Source of the DNA: Candidatus Vagococcus giribetii
GTDB taxonomy: Bacteria > Bacillota > Bacilli > Lactobacillales > Vagococcaceae
Reading direction: 5' to 3'
Assembly (NCBI RefSeq): GCF_017316185.1
Contig: NZ_JAFLVX010000018.1
Coordinates: forward strand, 142,014 to 206,013
DNA length: 64,000 nucleotides
The notes below the pieces were generated by a model, which saw nothing but the letters and a program-made list of their open reading frames with translations, ran no database searches and was not told where the DNA came from. Shown one piece after another: positions 9,518-19,786 of the stretch. A program made the translations under genes and the position numbers. Every line of letters starts with the position of its first letter. Position 1 is the first letter of the stretch.

Positions 9518-10635
9518 GTTTAATGGGTTATGAGTTTATCAAACGTTTGGAAAGCTATTGTCCTTTAGAGTTAGCTGAAAAAGGGGACCCAGTTGGTCTT
9601 CATATTGGTACACTAAACAAGCCTATTGAGAAAGTTATGATGACTTTAGACGTTCGTCCTGAGGTAGTTCAAGAAGCTATTGAAAAAAAGGTTGATTTGA
9701 TTGTAGCAAAACATCCACCGATTTTTAGAGCCCTTAAACGCTTAACGACAGATGACTTTCAGACAAAGATGTATGCGGACTTACTGAAACATGATATCGC
9801 TGTTTATGCCGCTCATACCAACATGGATATTGTATCTCCTGGTCTTAATGATTGGTTTTTAGAATCTCTTGAAGTCGAGATAACTGATTTTTTAACCAAA
9901 ACACATTCTTTTGAGTACAAAAAATTAGTGGTATTTATTCCCCGAAGCCATGCAGGTATATTACGTTCCAACCTAAGTAAACTTGGTGTAGGTCAGATAG
10001 GTGCTAATTACAGCGACTGCAGTTTTACAAGTACTGGGGTTGGTCGTTTCAAACCTATCAATGAAGCAACTCCCTATATTGGGACTTTAAATGACGTTGA
10101 GGCTGTTGAAGAAGACCGAGTAGAGTTTCTATTTTCTTCAATTATCCAATCTGAGGTCGTTGAAGCAGTGATTAAAAGTCATCCTTATGAGGAGCCAGCT
10201 TTTGATATTTTTACAGTGGATCATTTAACAGATGATTATGGTTTAGGACGCATCGGGACTCTAAAAGAACCTATGTCTCTAATGGCTTTCACCAACAAGG
10301 TCAAAGAAACCTTTAAACTTGATGGCTTAAGACTCATCACTGATACAAAGGATAAAGAAGTTCAAACAATCGCTATTTGCGGTGGCAGTGGTGAAAAATT
10401 TTATAAAGATGCCTTGAAAAAGAAAGCAGATGTCTACATTACCGGTGACGTTTACTATCACACGGCTCATGACATGATTGAAGAAGAGTTATCTGTCATT
10501 GACCCTGGGCACTATATTGAAGAGTTGTGCAAAGAAAAATTTGTGGACCTGTTCAACCAATGGAAAAAAGAGAATAATTGGGATGTTTCCTTTATTGTGA
10601 GCGAAACAAATACAAACCCATTTGAATTTATTTAA
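9514..10635 (+). CDS. yqfO: Nif3-like dinuclear metal-centre protein (YqfO family)
   Basis: This is a cytoplasmic protein of the Nif3/DUF34 family, which forms hexameric rings with a two-metal site. Metal-binding histidines are visible in AKHPPIF near residue 67, AAHTNMD near 106 and GDVYYHTAHD near the C-terminus. The 373-residue length reflects the extra middle domain (CutA/PII-like) found in Firmicutes versions. Its biochemical role is unsettled; proposals include GTP cyclohydrolase-type or metal-insertion activity. It is translationally coupled to trmK, a conserved pairing. Confidence 0.9.
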   Translation: MSLMGYEFIKRLESYCPLELAEKGDPVGLHIGTLNKPIEKVMMTLDVRPEVVQEAIEKKVDLIVAKHPPIFRALKRLTTDDFQTKMYADLLKHDIAVYAAHTNMDIVSPGLNDWFLESLEVEITDFLTKTHSFEYKKLVVFIPRSHAGILRSNLSKLGVGQIGANYSDCSFTSTGVGRFKPINEATPYIGTLNDVEAVEEDRVEFLFSSIIQSEVVEAVIKSHPYEEPAFDIFTVDHLTDDYGLGRIGTLKEPMSLMAFTNKVKETFKLDGLRLITDTKDKEVQTIAICGGSGEKFYKDALKKKADVYITGDVYYHTAHDMIEEELSVIDPGHYIEELCKEKFVDLFNQWKKENNWDVSFIVSETNTNPFEFI

Positions 10636-10650
10636 AAGGAGAGAATCATT

Positions 10651-11883
10651 ATGTATAAAAATTTAGTCCCTCGATTTATCGAGTATGTTAAAACAGAAAC
10701 ACGTTCAGATGAAACTAGTACAACGACACCTTCTACTCAAACACAAGTAGAATTTGCGTTAACTTTGAAAAAAGAATTAGAATCAATTGGATTATCTGAT
10801 GTCTTTTATAACACTGAAAATGGTTTCTTAATCGGGACGTTACCAAGTAACACAGATAAAGAAGTCAGAAGCATGGGATTCATTTCTCACCTTGACACAG
10901 CTGATTTTAACGCAACAAATGTTAACCCTCAATTTGTTGAAAACTACGATGGTATGTCAGATATTCCCTTAGATAAAGAAGGTAAATTTAAATTAACCAC
11001 AACTGATTTTCCTAACTTAAAAAACTACAAAGGTCAAACATTGATTACAACTGATGGAAGTACACTTTTAGGAGCTGACGACAAATCAGGTATCGCTGAA
11101 ATTGTAACAGCAATGGAATATTTAATTGCTCATCCAGAAATTAAACATGGAAAAATTATGGTTGCTTTTGGACCAGACGAAGAAATTGGCGTTGGAGCAG
11201 ATAAATTCAACGTAGATGAATTTGACATTGATTTCGCTTATACAATGGACGGCGGACCTGTTGGAGAGCTTCAATTTGAAACCTTTAACGCAGCTGGTGC
11301 TGTTATCAACATTGAAGGAAAAAATGTCCATCCTGGGACTGCTAAAAATACAATGATCAATGCGATTCAAGTTGCGATTGATCTTCAAAATGCTCTTCCT
11401 CAAGATGAAGTACCTGAAAAAACAGATGGTACGCAAGGATTCTTCCATTTATTAGATTTAAGTGGTATCCCTGAAGAAGCTAAAATGGAATATATTATCC
11501 GTGACCATGATATGGATAAATTCAAAGCACGTAAAGCTCAATTACAAGCCATCGTTGATAAAATGAATGCTGACTTTGGACAAGACCGAATCACTCTTAC
11601 AATGGAAGATTCATACTACAATATGGGTGAAATCATCCGTAAAGACATGAGTATCATTACTCTTGTTGAAGAAGCGATGAAGAACATTGATATTACTCCA
11701 GTTATCGAACCAGTACGTGGAGGAACTGATGGTTCTAAGATTTCTTACTTAGGTATTCCAACACCTAATATCTTTGCTGGTGGGGAAAACATGCACGGCC
11801 GCTTCGAATTTGTAGCCGTTGAATCAATGGAAAAAGCAACATCATTAATTATTGAAATTGCTCGTTTAAATGAAACAAAATAA
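10651..11883 (+). CDS. pepT: Tripeptidase T (PepT)
   Basis: This zinc-dependent M20B aminopeptidase releases the N-terminal residue of tripeptides in the cytoplasm. The metal ligands and catalytic residues can be seen in [40 protein letters not shown] and the [16 protein letters not shown] segment; the closing [12 protein letters not shown] carries the last histidine ligand. At 410 residues it is full length. The start has AAAAGGAGAG upstream and lies 15 bp after yqfO. A terminator follows. Confidence 0.96.
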   Translation: MYKNLVPRFIEYVKTETRSDETSTTTPSTQTQVEFALTLKKELESIGLSDVFYNTENGFLIGTLPSNTDKEVRSMGFISHLDTADFNATNVNPQFVENYDGMSDIPLDKEGKFKLTTTDFPNLKNYKGQTLITTDGSTLLGADDKSGIAEIVTAMEYLIAHPEIKHGKIMVAFGPDEEIGVGADKFNVDEFDIDFAYTMDGGPVGELQFETFNAAGAVINIEGKNVHPGTAKNTMINAIQVAIDLQNALPQDEVPEKTDGTQGFFHLLDLSGIPEEAKMEYIIRDHDMDKFKARKAQLQAIVDKMNADFGQDRITLTMEDSYYNMGEIIRKDMSIITLVEEAMKNIDITPVIEPVRGGTDGSKISYLGIPTPNIFAGGENMHGRFEFVAVESMEKATSLIIEIARLNETK

Positions 11884-11898
11884 CTAACTTATTTTTTT

Positions 11899-11931
11899 AA
11901 ACCACGTCTTTTATAAGATGTGGTTTTTTCT
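11899..11931 (+). terminator. Terminator of pepT
   Basis: AACCACGTCTT / AAGATGTGGTT stem with a TTAT loop and following T run. Confidence 0.85.
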
Positions 11932-11977
11932 TTTAACCTGTTATCGGTAACATGTAGCAAGGAACCCTCTTTTTCTC

Positions 11978-11983
11978 TATAAT
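11978..11983 (+). promoter_or_regulatory. -10 element for the ABC-2 exporter operon
   Basis: TATAAT 43 bp before the ATG at 12026, with no convincing -35. A near-perfect inverted repeat GTTATCGGTAAC (11940-11951) lies upstream and could be an operator. Confidence 0.4.
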
Positions 11984-12025
11984 TAAAACGCTATCAATTA
12001 CTATCAACAAAAAGGAGGGGATTTG

Positions 12026-12829
12026 ATGAGTAAAGGAATCGCTTATTATCGCTTTTTCTTGAAAGGAGAGGCCAAGTATCGGATTAATTTCATCTCCTAT
12101 CTGTTATCTGGTTTTATCCAATTAATGGCGATTTTATTTATCTGGAAGTTAGTTTATGCTAATTCTGCAAGCGGTGTCATTGAAGGGCTTAATTACGAAG
12201 AAATTATTCTTTATACAATTATTTCAACAATAGCTACTCAATTTATGTTACTGGATAATGATTTTCAGGTAGCAGGAGACATTCAAGAGGGAAATTTATC
12301 CTACGAATTAGTAAGACCTGTTTCCTACATAACAAAATTGTTCTTTCAAGGATTGGCAAGATCAACTACTAGTATTTTACTAGTGGGAATACCAGCTATT
12401 ATCGGCGTAGTAGCTTACATTAGTATCCATGAGAGTTTTGGAGTAGCTCTCAGTAGATGTTTATTATTTATTGTCATCATTTCTTTTAGTGTCGGGTTAA
12501 TGTTTTGCGTGAATTTATTGTTTGGTTATTCAGCCTTTTATCTTAATTACTCGTGGGGATTTTTATTGTTTAAAGGAACCTTTATTCAGTTGCTTTCAGG
12601 AGCGTTGTTTCCTTTAGCTATGCTACCAAGTCCTCTTAGAGAAATTTTCTTAAAAACACCTTTTCAGTATATGACTTACTTTCCAACCATGGTTTTCCTT
12701 GGTAAACTCTCCACTCAAGAAATCATGACAAATTTAGTCATGGAAATTAGTTGGTTAATTGTTTTTATTTTGCTATGTCTGGCCTTCTGGCGACATGCGA
12801 TTAAAAACATTACCATCAATGGAGGGTAA
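12026..12829 (+). CDS. ABC-2 family transporter permease, subunit 1
   Basis: This is a 267-residue integral membrane protein with about six hydrophobic segments and the ABC-2 signature of a long cytoplasmic loop (EGNLSYELVRPVSYITKLFFQGLARS). The sequence resembles the COG4587 permeases that pair with a second, related permease and a large ATPase. I choose ATG 12026 rather than the TTG at 12023 because AAAGGAGGGG is then spaced correctly. It is the first gene of a three-gene exporter operon. Substrate unknown. Confidence 0.85.
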   Translation: MSKGIAYYRFFLKGEAKYRINFISYLLSGFIQLMAILFIWKLVYANSASGVIEGLNYEEIILYTIISTIATQFMLLDNDFQVAGDIQEGNLSYELVRPVSYITKLFFQGLARSTTSILLVGIPAIIGVVAYISIHESFGVALSRCLLFIVIISFSVGLMFCVNLLFGYSAFYLNYSWGFLLFKGTFIQLLSGALFPLAMLPSPLREIFLKTPFQYMTYFPTMVFLGKLSTQEIMTNLVMEISWLIVFILLCLAFWRHAIKNITINGG

Positions 12830-12833
12830 TCAA

Positions 12834-13625
12834 ATGAAACGTTATATGAGACTTTATCGTGTTTATTTAAACAACTCATTTAAAATTTTGAGAATGTCTA
12901 CTGCTAACTTTGTGATTGGCTTTATTGCATTTTTAGCAATACAAATCTCATCCTTACTATTTTTACAAGTCACTTTTGGACGCATTCCATCAGTGAATGG
13001 TTACAGTTTTTACCAAGTTCTTTTTATCTATGGCTTCTCTCAAATTCCTCGTGGGCTTGATCATTTATATAGTGATTACTTGTGGATTTTTTCCATGAGG
13101 AGTGTAGTAAAAGGGGAGATGGACCGATACCTCGTTCGTCCTGTTAGTCCATACTTCCAAGTTATCTGCGAAAGGGTACAATTTGATGCCTTAGGTGAAA
13201 TTGTGGTCGGAGTAGTCATCACCTTATATGCCATAACAGGAATTACGTTCCCTAATCCTGGCATATCACTATTTCTAGGATTTATCTATTTAATCACTGG
13301 TTGTATGATTTATACATCAATCAAAACAATTTGCGCGTCTCTTGCCTTTTGGCTTAAAAAGAGTATTTATATCTTACAATCAATCTACGGGCTAAGTGAC
13401 TTAACAAAGTATCCCATGTCGATTTATCCACCCGTAGTTAGAAGTTTTTTAACTTACATCATTCCTTTTGGCGTTGTGGCCTTTTTACCTTCAGAGTTGA
13501 TTTTCACCTCAACCCTGATTAGTCCAATATCACTAACAATTATTGGAATGGCCTGCTTGTTTACGTTATTAGCTTCAATTATTTGGAAAAAAGGAGTGAA
13601 GAGTTATGAAAGTGCAGGCAACTAA
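12834..13625 (+). CDS. ABC-2 family transporter permease, subunit 2
   Basis: This second permease (263 residues, about six membrane spans) resembles the COG3694/DUF990 group. It shares the 'MDRYLVRPVSPYFQVICERVQFDALGE' style of loop with subunit 1, pointing to a heteromeric channel. The start at 12834 has GGAGGG eight bases upstream and follows the previous stop by 4 bp; the frame is open further upstream inside gene 1, but without a ribosome site. Its end overlaps the ATPase gene by 20 bp. Confidence 0.85.
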   Translation: MKRYMRLYRVYLNNSFKILRMSTANFVIGFIAFLAIQISSLLFLQVTFGRIPSVNGYSFYQVLFIYGFSQIPRGLDHLYSDYLWIFSMRSVVKGEMDRYLVRPVSPYFQVICERVQFDALGEIVVGVVITLYAITGITFPNPGISLFLGFIYLITGCMIYTSIKTICASLAFWLKKSIYILQSIYGLSDLTKYPMSIYPPVVRSFLTYIIPFGVVAFLPSELIFTSTLISPISLTIIGMACLFTLLASIIWKKGVKSYESAGN

Positions 13626-14595
13626 ACCTGTTATTCACGTAGAAAATATATCAAAAACCTTTTATTTAAGGAAAAAAATTGGTTTTTTCAAAACGGAGAA
13701 AATACCTAAGCAAGCTGTCAAACAAGCTAATTTTGATATTTATCCAGGAGAGATTGTCGGTTTTATTGGAACAAATGGTGCTGGAAAATCAACAACAATT
13801 AAAATGATGACGGGTATTTTAACGCCATCAGAAGGTCACTGCACGGTCTCTGACATCATTCCTTATGAATCACGTATTGAAAATGCTAAAAACATCAGTG
13901 TTGTTTTTGGGCAACGAACTCAAATGAATTGGGATTTAACCGTTGAGGATAATTTCATTTTGCTAAAAGAAATCTATGATGTATCAGACGAAGACTTCAA
14001 CAAACAACTAGATTTGTTAGAAAAACACATGACCATTAAAAAATTATGGCATCAACAAGTTCGTTCTCTTTCTCTAGGTCAACGGGTGTTAATTGATATT
14101 GCTGTAGCTTTAATTCATTCACCTAAAGTAATTTTTCTAGACGAGCCGACTATTGGACTAGATATTATGATTAAAGATAAGATCCTAAAAACATTGAAAC
14201 TCATTAACCAACAAGAGAACGTGACAATTATCTTAACGACTCATGACCTTAGTGAGATTGAAATGCTATGTGACCGAATTATTATTATTGAAGAAGGTCA
14301 AATCATTTACGATGACAGTAAAGAGAATATGCTAACCAAATTCGCTACCAGTGCTAGTATTCAATTTGATGTTGAGTTAGAAGAGATTGAAGCCATTATA
14401 GCTTTTTTCACCACTAAAAACGTGACTTATGAGATTAGTGATAATCATCTAACCATTGCCATCGATCCCTCTAAACACGATGAGAAAGAAATTCTGAGTG
14501 AGCTTTATAAAGAATTTACTATCAACAACATGGGAATCAAAAGAACTAGCGTTCAAGATGTTGTGAGAAATATCTACAGTAAAGAAGAAGCATAG
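13606..14595 (+). CDS. ABC transporter ATP-binding protein of the ABC-2 exporter
   Basis: This is a 329-residue ATPase of the COG4586 type. Walker A is GTNGAGKSTT, a Q-loop sits in FGQRTQMNWDL, the signature is a variant LSLGQRVLID, Walker B is VIFLDEPTIGLD and the switch is TTHDLSE. A C-terminal extension of about 90 residues follows the nucleotide-binding domain. It overlaps the second permease gene by 20 bp, so the three proteins are probably made together as one exporter. A strong terminator follows. Confidence 0.92.
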   Translation: MKVQATKPVIHVENISKTFYLRKKIGFFKTEKIPKQAVKQANFDIYPGEIVGFIGTNGAGKSTTIKMMTGILTPSEGHCTVSDIIPYESRIENAKNISVVFGQRTQMNWDLTVEDNFILLKEIYDVSDEDFNKQLDLLEKHMTIKKLWHQQVRSLSLGQRVLIDIAVALIHSPKVIFLDEPTIGLDIMIKDKILKTLKLINQQENVTIILTTHDLSEIEMLCDRIIIIEEGQIIYDDSKENMLTKFATSASIQFDVELEEIEAIIAFFTTKNVTYEISDNHLTIAIDPSKHDEKEILSELYKEFTINNMGIKRTSVQDVVRNIYSKEEA

Positions 14596-14606
14596 AGAGT
14601 CTCATC

Positions 14607-14651
14607 AACCATAAAATAAAGGAGAAGCGCCCTTTATTTTATGGTTTTTTT
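14607..14651 (+). terminator. Strong terminator after the ABC-2 operon
   Basis: A perfect 16-bp stem (AACCATAAAATAAAGG and its complement) with an 8-base loop and T run. Confidence 0.9.
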
Positions 14652-14696
14652 CCTGTATCATACATTTTAGGATACTTATAGAAAGGGGTCTTTTTT

Positions 14697-15647
14697 GTGG
14701 CTCACTTATTATCAATCGTTGTCCCTTGTTACAACGAAGAAAAAACAGTTGAAACCTTTTACTCAGAAGTCATGAAAGTAAAAAAACAGCTTGATCTTGT
14801 TGAATTTGAGTTTATTTTTATCAACGATGGCTCCACAGACAACACCTTAAAGAAATTAAAAGCCTTAGAACTAAAAGACCCAAAACAAGTAAAATTCTTA
14901 TCTTTTTCAAGAAACTTCGGGAAAGAGGCTGCCCTTTATGCAGGTTTAAACTATGCTAAAGGTGACTACATCACAGTTATGGATGCTGATCTTCAAGACC
15001 CGCCAAGTTTATTACCTGAAATGTTTAGCTTAATTCAAGAAGGGACTTATGATTGCATCGGAACAAGACGTATTTCTCGTGAAGGCGAACCGAAAATTAG
15101 GTCTTTCTTTGCTAAAAAGTTTTATAAAATCATTAATAAAATATCTGATGTTAATATTGTTGATGGCGCACGGGACTTTAGACTCATGACTCGGCAAATG
15201 GTGGATGCTATATTAGAGTTAAAAGAATATAATCGTTTTTCAAAAGGCCTATTTAGTTGGGTCGGTTTTGAAACTTATTACCTAGAATACGAAAATATAG
15301 AAAGAAAAAGTGGGCAATCATCTTGGTCATTTTGGCAATTATTTGTCTATTCCCTTGATGGCATCATCGCTTTTTCAGAGTTTCCACTAGTCATCTCTGC
15401 CTTTATTGGCATTATTTCCTTTGTAGTCTCAATTATTGCCTTACTTTTCTTTTTTGTAAGAGCAGCAATATTTGGGGACCCTACAACAGGTTGGCCATCT
15501 CTTGTCTGTATTATTTTAGCTCTTGGCGGACTACAGCTGTTTTGTTTAGGAATCGTCGGTCAATACTTAGGTAAGACGTTTTTAGAAACAAAACGCCGAC
15601 CAATCTATATCTTAAAAGATAAAAGTGATTCTTTTAATCAAGAATAG
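14697..15647 (+). CDS. Family 2 glycosyltransferase, polyprenyl-phosphate glycosyltransferase type (GtrB/CsbB-like)
   Basis: This membrane enzyme probably transfers a sugar from a nucleotide donor to undecaprenyl phosphate. The GT-A fold shows at once (VVPCYNEEKTVE; INDGSTDNT), with the metal motif DADLQDPP and the acceptor-region VDGARDFRLM. Two hydrophobic segments (about 230-255 and 268-292) anchor the C-terminus, as in GtrB/YkcC/CsbB. It starts with GTG at 14697, 8 bases after AAAGGGG. It stands alone between two terminators, so its flippase and final transferase partners are elsewhere. The sugar is unknown. Confidence 0.88.
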   Translation: MAHLLSIVVPCYNEEKTVETFYSEVMKVKKQLDLVEFEFIFINDGSTDNTLKKLKALELKDPKQVKFLSFSRNFGKEAALYAGLNYAKGDYITVMDADLQDPPSLLPEMFSLIQEGTYDCIGTRRISREGEPKIRSFFAKKFYKIINKISDVNIVDGARDFRLMTRQMVDAILELKEYNRFSKGLFSWVGFETYYLEYENIERKSGQSSWSFWQLFVYSLDGIIAFSEFPLVISAFIGIISFVVSIIALLFFFVRAAIFGDPTTGWPSLVCIILALGGLQLFCLGIVGQYLGKTFLETKRRPIYILKDKSDSFNQE

Positions 15648-15698
15648 AACAACTGGAAAAGAGACATATCATTTACCTTAGTTTGAATAGAAACGATT

Positions 15699-15735
15699 AA
15701 TAGACTTTTTTTACGAAAAAAAGGTCTATTTTTTT
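15699..15735 (+). terminator. Terminator between the glycosyltransferase and clpB
   Basis: AATAGAC...GTCTATT arms with an A/T-rich inner stem (TTTTTTTACGAAAAAAAG) and T6 tail. Confidence 0.75.
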
Positions 15736-15744
15736 GACTTATTA

Positions 15745-15761
15745 TTTGACCTAATTTGACC
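15745..15761 (-). promoter_or_regulatory. CtsR operator of clpB
   Basis: Read on the minus strand this is GGTCAAATTAGGTCAAA: two perfect GGTCAAA heptads spaced by 3 bases, the known CtsR consensus. It overlaps the -35 and spacer of the clpB promoter, as expected for repression relieved by heat or stress. A further half-site TTTGACT lies at 15733-15739. Confidence 0.92.
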
Positions 15762-15774
15762 AAAGGAGTAAAAT
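15746..15774 (+). promoter_or_regulatory. clpB promoter
   Basis: TTGACC (15746-15751), 17-bp spacer, TAAAAT (15769-15774). The -35 is inside the CtsR operator. The resulting leader is only about 20-25 nt. Confidence 0.75.
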
Positions 15775-15803
15775 AATGTCATAAGGTTAAAGGAGGAATG
15801 ACC

Positions 15804-18404
15804 ATGAACATCGAAAAAATGACAACAACCTTACAACAAGCAATTGCAGAAGCACAACAAATTGCGATAACAAGACAACAACAAAACATTGATATTGTTC
15901 ATCTTTGGAAGATTTTCTTACAACCAAACCACTTTGCTAGAAATTTTTATAGTAGCTTAGGGGTCAACATTGATTTATTTGACATTGAAGTCACAAAAGA
16001 AATAGATAAACTACCACAAGTTAGTGGTGGAAATGTACAATACGGACAAAATTTAAGTCAAAATTTATTTAACTTGCTACAAGAAGCAGATAAATTAAGA
16101 GAAGAATTCCAAGACGACTATCTTTCAACAGAAATCATTGTTTTGGCCTTAATGAAATTAAAAAATCATCCCTTAACAGTGTTTTTAAAAGAACAACAAG
16201 TCACTGAAAAAATTATTAAAGAAAAAATACTCGAAATGAGAGGAGGAGATCGTGTGACTTCACAAAACCAAGAAGAACAATACGAATCATTAGAAAAATA
16301 TGCAGTGAACATGATAGAAGCCGTTAAAAGTGGCAAACAAGACCCTATCATTGGTCGAGATGAAGAAATACGAGATGTGATTCGAATTCTTTCAAGAAAA
16401 ACTAAAAATAACCCAGTCTTAATTGGTGAACCTGGTGTTGGTAAAACTGCCATCATCGAAGGTTTAGCTCAACGAATTGTAAAAAAAGACGTGCCTGAAA
16501 ACTTAAAAAATAAAGTCATCTACTCACTTGATATGGGAGCCTTAATTGCTGGAGCAAAATTCCGTGGAGAATTTGAAGAACGTCTTAAAGCTGTGTTAAA
16601 AGAAGTGAAGAAAAGCGAAGGGGATATCATCTTATTCATTGATGAAATCCATACCATTGTAGGTGCTGGTAAAACAGAAGGCAGTATGGACGCGGGTAAT
16701 TTACTTAAACCAATGCTTGCTCGTGGCGAATTACATTGTATTGGGGCAACTACACTTGATGAATACCGTGAATACATGGAAAAAGACAAAGCTTTAGAAC
16801 GTCGTTTCCAAAAAGTACTTGTTAAAGAACCAACTGTGGAAGACACAATCAGTATTTTAAGAGGGCTTAAAGAACGTTTTGAAATCCATCATGGGGTTAA
16901 TATCCATGACAATGCTTTAGTAGCCGCAACAACTCTTTCAAATCGCTACATTACAGATCGTTTCTTACCAGATAAAGCTATTGATTTAGTCGATGAAGCT
17001 TGTGCGACAATTCGTGTTGAAATGAACTCAATGCCAACAGAACTTGACCAAGTTACAAGACGATTAATGCAATTAGAAATTGAAGAGGCTGCTTTAAAGA
17101 AAGAAGAAGACGACGCAAGTAAAAAACGTCTCAACTTACTTCAAGAAGAATTATCTGAATTACGAGAAGAAGCAAACACTTTAAAAATGCAGTGGGAAAC
17201 TGAAAAAGAAGAAGTTGAAAAAGTTAATAAAAAACGCGCTGAAATTGACTCAGCTAAGACACAACTTGAAAATGCTGAAAATAACTACGACTTAGAAGAA
17301 GCAGCCGTTTTACGTCATGGTACCATTCCTAAACTACAACAAGAACTATCAGAACTTGAAGCAAAAGAAAGTTCTGATACTAAAATGGTTCAAGAAGTAG
17401 TTACTGAAAAAGAAATTGCCACTGTTGTTGGTCGTTTAACAGGCATTCCTGTTTCAAAACTAGAAGAAGGGGAAAGAGAAAAGATTCTCCGTCTTAACGA
17501 AACTCTTCATCGTCGTGTCATTGGACAAGATGAAGCTGTTGACGCTGTCTCTGACGCAGTTATTCGCTCTCGTGCCGGTCTTCAAGACCCAAATCGTCCG
17601 TTAGGTTCATTCCTATTCTTAGGGCCTACAGGCGTTGGTAAAACAGAATTAGCTAAATCCTTAGCAGAGAACTTATTTGATTCTGAAGAACACATGGTTC
17701 GAATAGACATGAGTGAATACATGGAAAAACATAGTGTATCTCGTCTAGTAGGAGCTCCTCCTGGCTATGTTGGCTACGAAGAAGGTGGACAATTAACTGA
17801 AGCTGTGAGAAGAAGTCCTTATACAATTGTCCTTTTAGACGAAATCGAAAAAGCCCATCCAGATGTTTTCAATATCTTACTTCAAGTATTAGATGATGGA
17901 CGTCTAACAGATTCTAAAGGACGTGTTGTAGACTTTAAAAATACAGTCTTAATCATGACAAGTAACATTGGTTCTCAACTGCTTTTAGAAGGCGTATCAG
18001 AAGATGGACATATTTTGCCAGAAACGTCTGAAGCCGTTATGGCCATGTTGAAAGCTCACTTTAAACCTGAATTCTTAAACCGAATTGATGACACTATTCT
18101 ATTTACACCATTAAGCCTAGAAAATGTTAAGTCTATTATTGTTAAAATGACTGAACAACTAACTAAACGTTTAGAACATCAAGAAATCTATCTAACCATT
18201 TCTGACGAAGCAAAATCTTGGATTGCCGAACAAGCCTATGACCCAATTTACGGGGCAAGACCAATCAAAAGATTCCTAACAAAAGAAGTTGAAACACCTC
18301 TTGCTAAAGAAATTGTAGGCGGACAAGTACCACCTAAGACAGAAGTATCAATCATTCTTGACAATGATCACTTAGTATTTGCAAAACGCCCAATGGAAGC
18401 CTAA
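15804..18404 (+). CDS. clpB: ATP-dependent disaggregase ClpB
   Basis: This Hsp100 chaperone pulls apart protein aggregates together with DnaK. The 866 residues contain the N-domain, first AAA+ module (Walker [10 protein letters not shown], Walker [11 protein letters not shown]), the long coiled-coil middle domain (about 405-525, ending before [19 protein letters not shown]), the second AAA+ module ([20 protein letters not shown]) and the sensor-2 GARPIKR. I prefer ATG 15804 over ATG 15798 because GGAGG ends at 15796, leaving 7 bases rather than 1. It is a single-gene unit under CtsR control with a terminator after it. Confidence 0.97.
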   Translation: MNIEKMTTTLQQAIAEAQQIAITRQQQNIDIVHLWKIFLQPNHFARNFYSSLGVNIDLFDIEVTKEIDKLPQVSGGNVQYGQNLSQNLFNLLQEADKLREEFQDDYLSTEIIVLALMKLKNHPLTVFLKEQQVTEKIIKEKILEMRGGDRVTSQNQEEQYESLEKYAVNMIEAVKSGKQDPIIGRDEEIRDVIRILSRKTKNNPVLIGEPGVGKTAIIEGLAQRIVKKDVPENLKNKVIYSLDMGALIAGAKFRGEFEERLKAVLKEVKKSEGDIILFIDEIHTIVGAGKTEGSMDAGNLLKPMLARGELHCIGATTLDEYREYMEKDKALERRFQKVLVKEPTVEDTISILRGLKERFEIHHGVNIHDNALVAATTLSNRYITDRFLPDKAIDLVDEACATIRVEMNSMPTELDQVTRRLMQLEIEEAALKKEEDDASKKRLNLLQEELSELREEANTLKMQWETEKEEVEKVNKKRAEIDSAKTQLENAENNYDLEEAAVLRHGTIPKLQQELSELEAKESSDTKMVQEVVTEKEIATVVGRLTGIPVSKLEEGEREKILRLNETLHRRVIGQDEAVDAVSDAVIRSRAGLQDPNRPLGSFLFLGPTGVGKTELAKSLAENLFDSEEHMVRIDMSEYMEKHSVSRLVGAPPGYVGYEEGGQLTEAVRRSPYTIVLLDEIEKAHPDVFNILLQVLDDGRLTDSKGRVVDFKNTVLIMTSNIGSQLLLEGVSEDGHILPETSEAVMAMLKAHFKPEFLNRIDDTILFTPLSLENVKSIIVKMTEQLTKRLEHQEIYLTISDEAKSWIAEQAYDPIYGARPIKRFLTKEVETPLAKEIVGGQVPPKTEVSIILDNDHLVFAKRPMEA

Positions 18405-18438
18405 AAAAGAGAAGCCTAGTGATGGCTTCTCTTTTTTG
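18404..18438. terminator. Bidirectional terminator between clpB and the Eis-like gene
   Basis: AAAAAAGAGAAGCC / GGCTTCTCTTTTTT with a 7-base loop serves both converging genes. Confidence 0.9.
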
Positions 18439-18440
18439 TT

Positions 18441-19664
18441 TTAGAAATAATCACTGAAATAAGCTTCTTGATCCGGAATAATTCTCTCTAAAGTTCTTAA
18501 TGTTTCTTTATCTGTTTTTAGTCGTTCAATACGGTAAAGGTATGAAGGACGTTTGTAACTCATGAAAAGAGCTGACAAGGTTTGGATATTGATGTACACA
18601 GGATTTCCAATAGGTTCTTTGGTTATCGTCAAATCATCATTCTCATCCCAAATCAATCCAAAAATTCGATTATTCCACTCAGCAATTGTATCTTCTACCA
18701 CAAAGTGGAATGGTTTGCCTGTTGTAATAAAAGGATACTCGGCAATAAATTTTTCCACATCAACAATCCTTGCCATAAAGTAAGGTTCGATGGTTTCTTT
18801 TATTTCACTGTCATCAAATAAAAAAGCTATTGGTTCACTATTAAATGTTTCACCTTGAACTAAATCAACCATTGAAAAGTGAGCAGAGACAAAATTCCAT
18901 AAGCCTTGGCGTGCCTCCTGGTTTAAGTAAAACATTTCCTTGATATGGAAAACTTCCTCAGCAATCCAGTAGAAACATACGCCTTGAGCTTCTCCTTCAC
19001 GGTTGTAGTAGATAGCAGCAGTTCTTTCTTCTTCGTTTTCCCAACGCCAATATTCTTCCCAGTTCAAATCTTGTCGAATCATCGCTCCGTGATTCACTAA
19101 AGCAAATTGATCATACACCTTATAAACATCTTCATGTTGAATATCTTCACGATTAACATAACCTGGTACATCAACTCGTTTTGGTAATTGGGTATCTTTA
19201 ATGCTAAACGATAGTTTATCTGACATGATTTCCCACCCCTTATTTCGGTAGTAGGGGATACTATATGGATAAAGATAGGATATCCATTGTTCTCTTTCAC
19301 GCATATTCTCTAGACCTTGACGAATTAACTCGCTCATAAGGCCTAAATCAGTGTATTCAGGGTAAGTCCCAACACCTGTTACTCCAGCCATTTTATAGAC
19401 CTTATCATGTATATTAACCTCACAAGGATAAATGGCTAATTGAGAAATAAGTCGGTCGTCTTGAGTGAACCAACCATAGACATCTGCTTCTCTTAAAACA
19501 GGGCGCTTGGCACGAATGATTTCTGACTCATCCTCATAGCCGCCTTCTTCAATATCTGAATCAGTTACTTGGAACACATAACGCAATAATTCATTGAATT
19601 GTTTTAAATGTTTTAACTCTACTTTTTTTAAGACAAGTGATTGTTTTATCTGTTTTATATCCAT
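18441..19664 (-). CDS. Eis-like GNAT N-acetyltransferase
   Basis: This 407-residue cytoplasmic protein has the layout of the Eis family: two tandem GNAT domains and a C-terminal sterol-carrier-like domain. The acetyl-CoA loop is visible as VTGVGTYPEYTDLGLMSELI (the family's V-G-V-x-T-x-P-x-x-R/T), followed by YLYPYSIPYYRNKGWE. Eis relatives acetylate amines such as aminoglycosides or protein lysines; the substrate here is unknown. The start has GAGGAG 6-7 bases upstream. It is a lone gene convergent with clpB and divergent from lepA. Confidence 0.85.
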   Translation of the reverse strand: MDIKQIKQSLVLKKVELKHLKQFNELLRYVFQVTDSDIEEGGYEDESEIIRAKRPVLREADVYGWFTQDDRLISQLAIYPCEVNIHDKVYKMAGVTGVGTYPEYTDLGLMSELIRQGLENMREREQWISYLYPYSIPYYRNKGWEIMSDKLSFSIKDTQLPKRVDVPGYVNREDIQHEDVYKVYDQFALVNHGAMIRQDLNWEEYWRWENEEERTAAIYYNREGEAQGVCFYWIAEEVFHIKEMFYLNQEARQGLWNFVSAHFSMVDLVQGETFNSEPIAFLFDDSEIKETIEPYFMARIVDVEKFIAEYPFITTGKPFHFVVEDTIAEWNNRIFGLIWDENDDLTITKEPIGNPVYINIQTLSALFMSYKRPSYLYRIERLKTDKETLRTLERIIPDQEAYFSDYF

Positions 19665-19721
19665 TTTTTAACTCCTCACATTAGTTTCTCCCTTATTATA
19701 TCAAAGTACTTATGAAAATAC

Positions 19722-19750
19722 TTTAAAATCTAGCTAAAGCTTGGTATAAT
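19722..19750 (+). promoter_or_regulatory. lepA promoter
   Basis: TTTAAA (19722-19727), 17-bp spacer, TATAAT (19745-19750) with TG one base upstream (extended -10). Confidence 0.65.
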
Positions 19751-19786
19751 TAAAAATGCTGATTGAAAAGAAAGTAGGAGAGTTAT

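Noticed and set aside
11122..11448. 108-codon minus-strand open frame
   Set aside because: It lies wholly within pepT, has no ribosome site and reads as an unstructured shadow of the pepT coding sequence.
16520..16846. 108-codon minus-strand open frame inside clpB
   Set aside because: A shadow of a strongly conserved gene, with Ser-rich antisense composition and no start signals.
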